From: a virus
DNA: 60,122 nt
Strand: one strand, 5' to 3'
IMG/VR virus record: IMGVR_UViG_3300030098_003345
Span: 1-60,122 of that record
Shown in pieces: positions 44,246-52,297 of the stretch. The number at the start of each line of letters is the position of its first letter. Within the stretch, counting starts at the first letter, position 1. The translations under genes and the position numbers were made by a program. Under the pieces are notes generated by a model. That model did not search any database and was not told the origin of the DNA. It saw only the letters and a program-made list of their open reading frames with translations.

Positions 44246-46479
44246 CTAATTATTTGACTTGTTGTGCCATCGTTACTATACCTTGCAAAGTTAATCATAA
44301 TTCTTGACTCTTTTTTAGTAGGCTGATATAAATGCCTTTGACAAGCCATTACTGCCAATCCCGAACTAATAGATGCATCAAATTGAGTTCGGTTAGAAAT
44401 GTCAAACTTTGCCCAATCTTCTAAAGTTCGAGTGAATGGCATACTGCCCATTTCTTCTCCTTCATTATTAATTATTCCTACAAATTTTTCAATATAGGAC
44501 TCAATAGCCGAAGCGTGAGATTGCTTCATATCTTCCGAACTGTTTGGAACACCTCCTAATTCTCGTTCAGTTTTAGATAATTTGTTAAAAATCTTGTCGG
44601 GTCTATTCATAGAATAGCCTCTATACCCTCTGTTTTTGAAATGATATAGTAAGCGAGGTTTATTGTTCTCTATGAGAATAGGCATTCCATAAAACACACA
44701 AGCCATCAATACATCTTCAAAAAATATCTCCGCAGTTTGAGGTCGTGCTATATATTCTAAAAAAAACTCATTACTCGGAGCTTCTTCCATATTAAATTTA
44801 GTAAGTCCGTGCAAAGAACCATTAGACCCTACTCCCCCAACGGTTCCACTTATATCATAAGAGTCACATCCAAACGCACCAATATGTTCATTGCCGGGAT
44901 ATTTAATTCCAAGTTTAGTATATTGGTTGTTTTGAAGAGCCTTGTTTGGTACCCAAGAAATATAAAACCTCCCCCGTTTGTCAGGCGCAAATATGACTTC
45001 ACTATCTTTAATTCCATTTTTCCATTGAAAAGAACCCCGAGTAAGATGATGCTCGGTAATGACTGAGTCATTATAATCAATTTGCTGATAAATACGAGTG
45101 AGATTAAATAATGACTGTTTGCTTTCATCTCTAAAAGCGTGAGATTCGCTACGAGGAAATTGACGATAATACTCATTTAAAGCATCAGGGTCATTCTTTA
45201 AAGATTCTACTTCATTCTCCCAATAACTTAATGCACTTTGATAAATGTAATCTCCATTAATTCCTTCTACCTCTTCTTCTCCCATTTCAAGAACCGGCAT
45301 ACCATATCTGTCTATAAACCCTTCCATATTCCACTCCATAGGAATAAATAAACTATAAAGTCCACTTTTTGTTTGTCCGTTTTTATTTCGTTTTAAAACA
45401 TCCGAGTCATAAAACAATTTTTTAAAATTACCCCCTCCTTTACTTAAAGCATTAGAAGTAGACCCCATCATACACTTTCCAATTATCTTACTTCCTAACC
45501 TCAAACAAGTCTTGGTTACTCGCCAATTGTTTAGTATATTGTTAGGCTTTATCCATTTCCCACTCTCATCGTGAACTAATAATAAAAGCTTTTCTCCATC
45601 ATACGAGTTATCATCGGTGTTCTTCCAATCTATGGTAGTATCTAATCCTTCAATCATTTCTTCATCTATATCATACATATTGTTTTTAGTAATCTTAGAT
45701 GCGGGAACTCGGTAAGCTAATTCGGTTTTAGGCTTATCCATTCCATCCATAATTGGTTTAAAAAAGAAGGGTAATCTATTATTTATAGGAACCACTTTAT
45801 CGGTAAACATCTTCTTAGCATCACTACCGGTCTTAGACAAAATACCTATACGAGAATCTTTAGCAAGTGTTGCGGTATTGACACATTCTGACGAGGACAT
45901 AAAAGAAAATCCTGACCGTCTAATTTTAAGATATATCATACCAAAGCAACGAGAATCCGCTTTACAGGCTTCCCAAAAAATAAATAACAACCTATTGGCT
46001 TCTCTAAATTCAGGATATCCTACATCAATATTGGTCCATTGGAGATACATATAATGAGCACCTGTCATATAGGTAGGTTTACCCTTATTCATAAACCACA
46101 CACCGTATTCTCTATTATCAAATTCTGTTTCTATAAAGTCTACCCATTTGCTTTTAAATTGCACCGGCATCTCATTCCAATGAAATATAGATTGAATTTT
46201 TTCTAAATGCTTAGGTAATTCTTTTCGTTCCCAATATTGTTTAGATTTATCCGAGTGTCTTTGAAGACACTCTTTAGGAGTTTTAGGTAACGCAATAGTT
46301 AAGCCGCTTATGGTTATAATGTCTCCTATTTCACCGGACTTAGATATAATGACAACATCATATTTAGGATTGTACCCATATCTCCACGACCTATTACGAT
46401 TTTTGTTTGTAATAACCTGTTTAGGGATATAGTCTTTTATAACCTTATATAGTTTTTTATTTTGACCTTCGTTCAGCAA
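44242..46479 (-). CDS. Terminase large subunit
   Basis: 745 residues. A Walker A-like segment KIRRSGFSFMSSS (about 185-197) and Walker B LLLLVHDES (298-306) form the packaging ATPase; GAFGCDSYDISG near 535 is the first acidic motif of the RNase H-like nuclease. N-terminal 180 residues form an added domain common in Bacteroidota phage TerLs. Palindrome copy 13 falls in codons for ECLQRHSD (about 70-77). Followed directly by portal. Confidence 0.8.
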   Translation of the reverse strand: MLNEGQNKKLYKVIKDYIPKQVITNKNRNRSWRYGYNPKYDVVIISKSGEIGDIITISGLTIALPKTPKECLQRHSDKSKQYWERKELPKHLEKIQSIFHWNEMPVQFKSKWVDFIETEFDNREYGVWFMNKGKPTYMTGAHYMYLQWTNIDVGYPEFREANRLLFIFWEACKADSRCFGMIYLKIRRSGFSFMSSSECVNTATLAKDSRIGILSKTGSDAKKMFTDKVVPINNRLPFFFKPIMDGMDKPKTELAYRVPASKITKNNMYDIDEEMIEGLDTTIDWKNTDDNSYDGEKLLLLVHDESGKWIKPNNILNNWRVTKTCLRLGSKIIGKCMMGSTSNALSKGGGNFKKLFYDSDVLKRNKNGQTKSGLYSLFIPMEWNMEGFIDRYGMPVLEMGEEEVEGINGDYIYQSALSYWENEVESLKNDPDALNEYYRQFPRSESHAFRDESKQSLFNLTRIYQQIDYNDSVITEHHLTRGSFQWKNGIKDSEVIFAPDKRGRFYISWVPNKALQNNQYTKLGIKYPGNEHIGAFGCDSYDISGTVGGVGSNGSLHGLTKFNMEEAPSNEFFLEYIARPQTAEIFFEDVLMACVFYGMPILIENNKPRLLYHFKNRGYRGYSMNRPDKIFNKLSKTERELGGVPNSSEDMKQSHASAIESYIEKFVGIINNEGEEMGSMPFTRTLEDWAKFDISNRTQFDASISSGLAVMACQRHLYQPTKKESRIMINFARYSNDGTTSQIIR
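44286..44293 (-). promoter_or_regulatory. Late-type -7 box inside the TerL end, before portal
   Basis: TAACTTTG on the minus strand, about 41 bases before the portal ATG. It lies within coding sequence, so chance is harder to exclude. Confidence 0.35.
46255..46270 (-). repeat. GTGTCTT-TG-AAGACAC palindrome, copy 13 (in TerL)
   Basis: Exact copy in a conserved structural gene, read in the third possible frame (CLQRH). CA centre on the coding strand. Confidence 0.9.
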
Positions 46480-46732
46480 ATCCTTGTTTAGTATCTATTT
46501 TAGTATTAGTATTAATTCCTTCAATAGCCTCTCTTTCCTCTTCTATGCGTTTTAAAATTTCAAATGCATCAAATATGGCAAGTTTTTTAGTAGCGGCAGC
46601 ATTCTTTAAACGGTCTGCAGCTAAATCATCTTCGGGGTCAGGTTTTATAATTTTTTCTTTAGCCACTTTTATAAGTTGTTCTACGGCTTGATGACCTGCT
46701 TCAATTATTTTTAACTTTACATCTTTACTCAT
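46457..46732 (-). CDS. Small helical protein before TerL; small terminase candidate
   Basis: 91 residues, overlaps the TerL start by 23 bases. Helical: HQAVEQLIKVAKEKII, DDLAADRLKNAAATKKLAIFDAFEILKRIEEE (read in parts). Position and size suggest TerS, but no helix-turn-helix is clear. Confidence 0.45.
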   Translation of the reverse strand: MSKDVKLKIIEAGHQAVEQLIKVAKEKIIKPDPEDDLAADRLKNAAATKKLAIFDAFEILKRIEEEREAIEGINTNTKIDTKQGFAERRSK

Positions 46733-46785
46733 ACTATTCTTTACTATATGTATACTCTGTGTAATTGGTTACAATTGCTTATCAC

Positions 46786-47259
46786 CTATTCTTTATTTTT
46801 CAAAAACATTACCTGCACCATTCGTGCCTCATCTCCTTTCCCAAAATTTTCCTTTATATTTCTTGAGTGCTTATAAAAAGAATCAAAAATAAACACACTA
46901 TTAAATTGTGCTCTATGAATTAAAATAGGAACCTCATCATCATCATAGAGAGTGGTTCCATATCCTTCAGGATAGTTTTTGTTTAAGTAATAAATTAAAG
47001 TTTTATCTCCGTGCATTTCATCAGTATGAATAAAATTAGGTTCTTCTTGTTCTAAGGATGATTTCCTTACAAAGTTCATTACGATTTCATACTCCGGCAT
47101 AAAATTACTAACTAAAGAATACAGAGCATCCTCACCTCTCTCTTGTATTCCTTTAAATAACCCCGATTGTGTTTCCACATCTTCGAACTTACCCGCTTTA
47201 ATGCTTTTAACATATTCTTCAGCTTCAGGCAATACATTATGATATAACATTGGTATCAT
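46786..47259 (-). CDS. 2-oxoglutarate/Fe(II) oxygenase
   Basis: 157 residues. Iron ligands HTD (His78, Asp80) and distal His131 in FYKHS, with Arg146 as likely 2-oxoglutarate anchor; GYGTTLYDDD corresponds to the GGxxTxY-type strand of prolyl-4-hydroxylase-like enzymes. Such genes are frequent in marine phages with unknown substrate (protein hydroxylation or nucleobase modification). Its stop overlaps the preceding gene's frame by 4 bases. Confidence 0.7.
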   Translation of the reverse strand: MIPMLYHNVLPEAEEYVKSIKAGKFEDVETQSGLFKGIQERGEDALYSLVSNFMPEYEIVMNFVRKSSLEQEEPNFIHTDEMHGDKTLIYYLNKNYPEGYGTTLYDDDEVPILIHRAQFNSVFIFDSFYKHSRNIKENFGKGDEARMVQVMFLKNKE

Positions 47260-47819
47260 AAAAGCAAAGTTATTGAGTGGTCATACATTCTCCACAAAAT
47301 TTGATTATCTATATTAAATTCGTATTCTTGATTAGGTTTATAAGTAACTATATCTCCTTTCTTCACTCCCTTTTCCTTTAACCCATCATTTACAATAACC
47401 ATTTCCCCCATTAAAGGTTCTTTGGTTAAAGGTTTGAAAATATAGCTTTCGGTAGGGGGGATAGATTTTAAAAAACAATAGCGGTCATATCCATACCACT
47501 TGTCATTTTTTTTATAAGCAAAGAATTGGTCGAGGTCCACAAAAAATATGTCTTCTTTCAAAAAACTTCTACCGCTTTTTCTTCTGCCATACATATCGTT
47601 GTAAAACTTAAATACATTGTGATGTACAAGCAGTATGTCTCCTTTGGAAATTGGACCATCATAATTTAAAGGAGTCTCAATGACTTCGGCTTGTCGGTTA
47701 CTATAAGCCGCATCTTCTTCTGATGTGCTCATAATAAAGTCTACATTTCCGATTTTTTTTATATTGTCATATCTCCTTCCACCAACAGGTTTTACTATAA
47801 ACTGATAGAGTGATTTCAT
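47256..47819 (-). CDS. Cpn10/GroES-like protein, two subdomains
   Basis: 187 residues. Two segments with GroES-type order: AEVIETPLNYDGPISKGDILLVHHN, split here as AEVIETPLNYDGPIS and KGDILLVHH, and later VKKGDIVTYKPNQEYEFNID followed by ILWRMYDHSITLL, matching the Cpn10 end where a tyrosine/Arg-rich strand closes the barrel. Related two-domain proteins in marine Bacteroidota phages are often labelled chaperonin-10. With 54410-54667 it would be the second co-chaperonin-like gene here. Confidence 0.5.
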   Translation of the reverse strand: MKSLYQFIVKPVGGRRYDNIKKIGNVDFIMSTSEEDAAYSNRQAEVIETPLNYDGPISKGDILLVHHNVFKFYNDMYGRRKSGRSFLKEDIFFVDLDQFFAYKKNDKWYGYDRYCFLKSIPPTESYIFKPLTKEPLMGEMVIVNDGLKEKGVKKGDIVTYKPNQEYEFNIDNQILWRMYDHSITLLL

Positions 47820-47868
47820 ATTTTATTTCACGAGGCATTTAATTTAATTTGAATTTTATAAAATTTTA

Positions 47869-48099
47869 TCAAAAGTTTATATTGTATTCAACCGATATAG
47901 GCATATTGGAGTTAAATTCCTTCCAACATACTACTACGTCTGTTCCTTTTTCTTCTATAAATATTTTGATAGAATCCGAATCAGTATAATGCTTAATTAA
48001 ATGAATAGTATAATTGCCTCCCAATACAGACTGCCCTACAATATAATGCATAGCACCGGACTTATAATCAGGACCAATTGAAATTTTCCTAATATCCAT
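47869..48099 (-). CDS. Hypothetical 76-aa protein
   Basis: Beta-rich (MHYIVGQSVLGGNYTIHLIKHY). No domain recognised. In the late operon between the Cpn10-like and small structural genes. Confidence 0.5.
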   Translation of the reverse strand: MDIRKISIGPDYKSGAMHYIVGQSVLGGNYTIHLIKHYTDSDSIKIFIEEKGTDVVVCWKEFNSNMPISVEYNINF

Positions 48100-48133
48100 T
48101 TAATTTAATTTTACTCTTTTCTATAAGGTGTTC

Positions 48134-48397
48134 CTATTGTTTCACCATTACAATTCCTGCTACTCCTAAAGAATGTGCTGCCGTAGTTTGCCACAGTTGA
48201 CCTGCCACAAGCCCTGCTGCTCCTGCTGCTGCATCGGATGCATACGCATCTAAAGAAATAGTCGCAGTAGACAACATAGCTATTATGCTTTCAATAGTAT
48301 AGTTTTTAGTTATATTAGAGTCATTTACGTCAGTTCCTATAACTTTATCATCTAACTGCGGACTTGTATCAATAGTATATGTGGATATTTTAGCCAT
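48134..48397 (-). CDS. Small structural-type protein, 87 aa
   Basis: AKISTYTIDTSPQLDDKVIGTD, then DAAAGAAGLVAGQLWQTT and GVAGIVMVKQ. This layout is common in short phage fibre or head-fibre-like proteins: variable start with a collagen-free small-residue end. Overlaps the next gene by 8 bases. Confidence 0.5.
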   Translation of the reverse strand: MAKISTYTIDTSPQLDDKVIGTDVNDSNITKNYTIESIIAMLSTATISLDAYASDAAAGAAGLVAGQLWQTTAAHSLGVAGIVMVKQ

Positions 48398-48629
48398 TTT
48401 CTTGCGGTTTGTTTTTCGTCACTTCTCCTGTTTGTAAATTAATTACTGAATCAGCTCCGTATTTTTTTATTAAGTTCTGCTCTTCTTGAGCAAATTTAGC
48501 CCTTATAACACTTACCTCTTGCATTAAACCGCTTTGTACTATAACGGCATCTCCAAGTTGTACCTTTTTTTCTACAAACTCTTTATTCAAGTCTGTAAGG
48601 GTTTGTAATTCGTCTTTACTAAGTTTCAT
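48390..48629 (-). CDS. Small coiled-coil protein, 79 aa
   Basis: LSKDELQTLTDLNKEFVEKK, then IRAKFAQEEQNLIKKYGADSVINLQTGEV. Predicted coiled coil with a short beta tail; similar small proteins occur in late operons of Bacteroidota phages. Function unknown. Confidence 0.55.
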   Translation of the reverse strand: MKLSKDELQTLTDLNKEFVEKKVQLGDAVIVQSGLMQEVSVIRAKFAQEEQNLIKKYGADSVINLQTGEVTKNKPQENG

Positions 48630-48650
48630 TTGATTAGATTTGAGTTTCTA

Positions 48651-48658
48651 CAAAGTTA
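48651..48658 (-). promoter_or_regulatory. Late-type -7 box before the 79-aa gene
   Basis: TAACTTTG on the minus strand, 22 bases before the ATG at 48629. Confidence 0.45.
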
Positions 48659-48662
48659 CAAA

Positions 48663-49067
48663 TTATTTTCGTTTAATCTTTTCAAAAGACCTGCCTCCAA
48701 AATATGCAGAAATTACAGTTATTAAAGTAAGTTGCAATAGGTCTACCCAATTAGCTTTCACTTCAAACTGTATAATCCCCGCATCTACAAATATTAAAAG
48801 AACCGTACTTAGTACAAGAAAAATTAATACTAAGGGTCTAACATTTTTACTGAGCCAAGAATCACTTGTAGTATCCGCCTTCCATCTCTCTGTGATGTTT
48901 TTTTGCATTTCAGTTTCGGCTGCAAGGAAAATTTCCGTTAACTCTTTTTCAAATTGAGCCTTCTCATCTTTAGTTTGAACAAACTTATCAACGACCCCGC
49001 CAATACTGTCTACAATACCGCCTCCGGCTTTACCAAATAGTTTTCCAAATATTTCTTTCATAAGCAT
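48663..49067 (-). CDS. Holin of the 3-TM superfamily type
   Basis: 134 residues; Met3 is an alternative start. Soluble helical N-terminal half with KADTTSDSWLSKNVRPLVLIF, the signature entry to the membrane part of Holin_3TMs proteins; two strong transmembrane segments (LVLIFLVLSTVLLIFVDAG and LLQLTLITVISAYFGG), basic tail. Overlaps the amidase gene by 10 bases, as expected for a lysis cassette. Confidence 0.7.
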   Translation of the reverse strand: MLMKEIFGKLFGKAGGGIVDSIGGVVDKFVQTKDEKAQFEKELTEIFLAAETEMQKNITERWKADTTSDSWLSKNVRPLVLIFLVLSTVLLIFVDAGIIQFEVKANWVDLLQLTLITVISAYFGGRSFEKIKRK

Positions 49068-49471
49068 TGATATTCTTCCGTAGCATCATAACTTGGACAC
49101 GCTTTAGGTGCAAAGTCTCGGTGTCCCTGAATAGTGGCATCCGGATAAATTAATTTTAATGTTTTCAATAAACTCAACAAACTTTCCGTTTGAGCACTTG
49201 TTCGTGTATCTTTTGGAGTTTTTCCATCTTGTTCCACTCCCCCAATATAACAAACCCCAATGGAAGTGCAGTTGAATCCCTTCGTATGGGCACCACATTC
49301 ATTTATCATTCTCCCTGCTTCAATAGTTCCATCTATTAAAACACAAAAATGATATCCTATTCCTTTCCATCCTTTTGCTTTATGCCATCTATCTATGACT
49401 TCCGCATTAATGGAATCATCACCCTCTCTCGTAGCCGAGCAATGAATAATTATCTTTTTTACGTTTTTCAT
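49058..49471 (-). CDS. Endolysin, N-acetylmuramoyl-L-alanine amidase (Amidase_2 / T7 lysozyme type)
   Basis: 137 residues. Zinc ligands His10 (IIIHCSAT), His117 and Cys125 (GHRDFAPKACPSYD); catalytic Tyr40 (GYHF) and Lys123 equivalent to T7 lysozyme Tyr46 and Lys128. No signal peptide, so export relies on the adjacent holin. T7 lysozyme also inhibits T7 RNA polymerase, but no such polymerase is seen here. Confidence 0.85.
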   Translation of the reverse strand: MKNVKKIIIHCSATREGDDSINAEVIDRWHKAKGWKGIGYHFCVLIDGTIEAGRMINECGAHTKGFNCTSIGVCYIGGVEQDGKTPKDTRTSAQTESLLSLLKTLKLIYPDATIQGHRDFAPKACPSYDATEEYQCL

Positions 49472-49490
49472 TTTTCTATAAGTTTTTTAT

Positions 49491-49829
49491 TCATTTTCCC
49501 CTTATTAAATCAATTTCGTTTTGAATATGATGGATGGTATTCTTGGGCAACTTTAATCCTATGTCACTTTCTATTGTCAGAATGCGTTTATTGTTATGAT
49601 ATAAAATTACAGTAGGAAGAAATTTTATGTTTTCTTTGCGAAATAAATCCGTTTCTTCTGAAAGGTAAATAGTAGAGATTCTTGCTCCATCTATTTTTTT
49701 AAAATCTCTGTGGGATAATTCTGAGTGACATAAAAATTTAGCAGAAAACTGCACTACACTAATGTCATCGTGATACTGAGCCTTTAGTGTAAATGGTAGT
49801 AATATAATAATATATACCCATTTTTTCAT
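49491..49829 (-). CDS. Secreted thioredoxin-fold protein without CxxC
   Basis: 112 residues. Signal peptide MKKWVYIIILLPFTLKAQ; then VVQFSAKFLCHSELS where thioredoxins have WCxxC, and FLPTVILYHNNKRI with the cis-proline strand. Only one cysteine at the active-site position, so not a standard disulfide oxidoreductase. In the lysis cassette it might serve a spanin-like or periplasmic role. Confidence 0.5.
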   Translation of the reverse strand: MKKWVYIIILLPFTLKAQYHDDISVVQFSAKFLCHSELSHRDFKKIDGARISTIYLSEETDLFRKENIKFLPTVILYHNNKRILTIESDIGLKLPKNTIHHIQNEIDLIRGK

Positions 49830-50137
49830 TGTTGTCGACTTATCTGATAAAGTCTTTCATCCATTTTATCAAGGTGCTCCTTAATCTCCCGTACATCCTC
49901 TCTTACCGTTCCTACGTCAAGTTGGATTTGTTCAATCGTTGCCCTAATTAATTGGTCCTTATAATCAAACTCAATTTTTTGAACTTCGGGCTTTGGCTCC
50001 TGCATTGCCGTTGCTATATCTGCTTGAAGGGTAAAATAAACACCGAGAAGACTTGACAACCCGATAGTGGCTGCAATCATTTCTTTCACCGTTAAACTAA
50101 ATCTGCTGCTCGTATTTAACTCTTTCTCCTGTCCCAT
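49826..50137 (-). CDS. Membrane-anchored coiled-coil protein (spanin/Rz-like candidate)
   Basis: 103 residues: one transmembrane helix at about 20-40 (MIAATIGLSSLLGVYFTLQ), followed by a long coiled coil (RATIEQIQLDVGTVREDVRE, KEHLDKMDERLYQIS). Overlaps the thioredoxin-like gene by 4 bases. Topology and place beside holin and amidase suggest an i-spanin; not proven. Confidence 0.5.
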   Translation of the reverse strand: MGQEKELNTSSRFSLTVKEMIAATIGLSSLLGVYFTLQADIATAMQEPKPEVQKIEFDYKDQLIRATIEQIQLDVGTVREDVREIKEHLDKMDERLYQISRQQ

Positions 50138-50207
50138 CGTCTGAAATTACTTCATAAATTATTATTATATTTTTCACATCCAAAGTTGTGTTTAAAGTAA
50201 ATTCCAT
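50097..50207 (-). CDS. Possible 36-aa protein
   Basis: ATG at 50205-50207 to TAG at 50097-50099: MEFTLNTTLDVKNIIIIYEV, acidic tail. Overlaps the next gene by 41 bases in another frame. Fills an otherwise empty gap; weak evidence. Confidence 0.35.
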   Translation of the reverse strand: MEFTLNTTLDVKNIIIIYEVISDDGTGERVKYEQQI

Positions 50208-50240
50208 TTCATTTTTTATTTACCTACTAAGGTAATTTTT

Positions 50241-50525
50241 TTATAACGTGGGGTTGATGTATTTTTCCGAAGGATATTGAAACTTATTACCTGTTTCTAC
50301 TGACTCTTTATAATAATCCTCAGAACCTGCAATGCTATCTACCTCAGATTCAAGTTCATCTTCGGTTAAAAAAGATGACAATGTATATTGTTCTCCGGTT
50401 TCAAGTTCTGTTTCCCCAAAAGTTCCCACATTACCAAACAGTATTAAGCTTTCTTCTCCTGTTCCTCCATTCTGTACCATAAACCATCTATTCGGGTTAT
50501 CTCGTTCTATAATGTGATTGCTCAT
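50241..50525 (-). CDS. Hypothetical acidic 94-aa protein
   Basis: MSNHIIERDNPNRWFMVQNG, then a very acidic middle (EDELESEVDSIAGSEDYY). Directly downstream of the leucine-rich-repeat protein; may be its partner or chaperone. No domain recognised. Confidence 0.55.
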   Translation of the reverse strand: MSNHIIERDNPNRWFMVQNGGTGEESLILFGNVGTFGETELETGEQYTLSSFLTEDELESEVDSIAGSEDYYKESVETGNKFQYPSEKYINPTL

Positions 50526-50535
50526 ATTTTTTAAT

Positions 50536-52296
50536 TTAAGCTATTCCTCCGTCTGTTATAGTCCATCCCTTAGTAATCAAATTTGCTCGTGCAGTAGCAG
50601 CAGCTGAACCTCCTGTATATTTTGAAGTTCCAAAATGAGCCACAACTGCATTACTATTAGAATTATCCAATAAAATTAACCACGCATCATAATCCGATGT
50701 ACTTATCGAAGAACCGTTTAATGCATTAGCCATATCAGTAATTCCCGCAAAACTCATTCCTGATTTAAACGTAATAGAAGTGCTACCTGTAAGATACCAA
50801 CATAAATTCATCGTAGTTACTCCTGATAGGTCACAATTGCTATCTGTAAAAGCAAAAGGGGTTGTTTGTGCATTTCTGAAAGCTTGTGAAAAATCAGTAC
50901 AACTGCTTGAAAGCTCCCACCCTGAAACATTTAGTGATGGAGATGAACCCGCTATATTGTATATTAGTTGCTTTATAGTTGTTGCACTTGACACATCCCA
51001 ACTACTTATATCTAAGGGAGTCCCACCTGTCCACTTTAATTGATAGAATGTTTGAATAAAATTTGTTACATTTGATACATCCCAATTACTTACATTTGGG
51101 GGTGCGCTTCCCGGAGCTAAATCGCCACATAATGCTAATGCACCTCTTAATGTTGTTGCTCCTGACATACTACCGAAATTTGTACCAAAATTAGATGTAC
51201 CACTTGCTCCAAAATCTAATCTTCGTGTCGCATACATAAAATACTGTAAACCCGTTCCTGTTATAGATGCAGTACTCCAACTTGACAATCCATCTATTTG
51301 TGTTAAATCATTATTAACGTAAAAGCAATACTCCATTGTTGTAACATTAGAAGTATCCCATCCTGTTGTATTTAATGTGGTTAATCCCACCATACTTCTA
51401 AAAGCACTACTAAGTTTATTGAAACGAGCAGTATTTGTCCACCCACTAAGGTCTAATGTAAAAGATGCCACCCCTGTTCCCTTTTCAGCACCTTGAAATA
51501 GTGAGGCAGCATTTACTGTACCGCTACTTTTGAAAGTCCAACCATTGATGCTAAAACTTTTTACATTAGCACCACTAAACGTATTTCTAATGGTAGTACA
51601 AGCAGCTAAATTTAGATTAGGCATAATAAACTCGCATCCATTTGTAGAATTTCCTGTATTTTGGCAAACATAACTAAAGTCAGTAACTGAACTCAAATCC
51701 CATCCTGTTAAATTCAATGTTTCTAAACTATCCATATGTTGAAAAGCATACAAAGCACTACCTGAGAAATTACCTGTATTTGTCCATCCCGATAAATCAA
51801 GGGTTACAATTGAATCACAACCAATAAACATACTCCTTAACTCTGTTCCCGAAGTTGCAGTTAGATTTGTTATATCAGGAGCATCTGTTGCGGTATAAGT
51901 CATATTAAGGCAGTTTGTAAACATATCCCTAACACCATTTATCTGAGTAGTACCCCAATTAGTAAATTCGGTCAGTTTAGCTCTTTCAGTAGCATTTACT
52001 CTACCCATTCTTAAACCTGCAAATTGTCCTGTAATTTTAACCTCGTAAGTACCTGTAGAAGCGTAGGTATGCGATTTGTCAGCAGTAGTTACTCCTGTAT
52101 CAGAAGAACCATCTCCCCAATCAACATCATAACTATTAGTAATAGTTCCCTGTTGATTCCATAGGGTGACTACTAAATCAGCCTCATCAGTCAAGGTCCA
52201 TTTCATTATGTGCCTTACATCACCGCCGCCGCCGCCGCTTCCTGAAAGATTTGATAAGGCTCCAATACTATTTGATATAGCAATATATGTACCCAT
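50536..52296 (-). CDS. Receptor-binding-type protein: PKD-like domain and BspA/DUF285 leucine-rich repeats
   Basis: 586 residues. A G-rich linker (SGSGGGGGD, residues 18-26, encoded by a GCC/GGC run near 52222-52237) leads to a PKD-like domain (VDWGDGSSDTG, HTYASTGTYEVKITG at about 58-90). From about 100 onward, repeats of the type MFxxCxxLxxLDLSGWxxSSVT are the BspA-like/DUF285 leucine-rich repeat found in surface and phage tail proteins. Probably a host-recognition fibre. Written in the lower case motif x means any residue. Confidence 0.7.
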   Translation of the reverse strand: MGTYIAISNSIGALSNLSGSGGGGGDVRHIMKWTLTDEADLVVTLWNQQGTITNSYDVDWGDGSSDTGVTTADKSHTYASTGTYEVKITGQFAGLRMGRVNATERAKLTEFTNWGTTQINGVRDMFTNCLNMTYTATDAPDITNLTATSGTELRSMFIGCDSIVTLDLSGWTNTGNFSGSALYAFQHMDSLETLNLTGWDLSSVTDFSYVCQNTGNSTNGCEFIMPNLNLAACTTIRNTFSGANVKSFSINGWTFKSSGTVNAASLFQGAEKGTGVASFTLDLSGWTNTARFNKLSSAFRSMVGLTTLNTTGWDTSNVTTMEYCFYVNNDLTQIDGLSSWSTASITGTGLQYFMYATRRLDFGASGTSNFGTNFGSMSGATTLRGALALCGDLAPGSAPPNVSNWDVSNVTNFIQTFYQLKWTGGTPLDISSWDVSSATTIKQLIYNIAGSSPSLNVSGWELSSSCTDFSQAFRNAQTTPFAFTDSNCDLSGVTTMNLCWYLTGSTSITFKSGMSFAGITDMANALNGSSISTSDYDAWLILLDNSNSNAVVAHFGTSKYTGGSAAATARANLITKGWTITDGGIA

Positions 52297-52297
52297 A

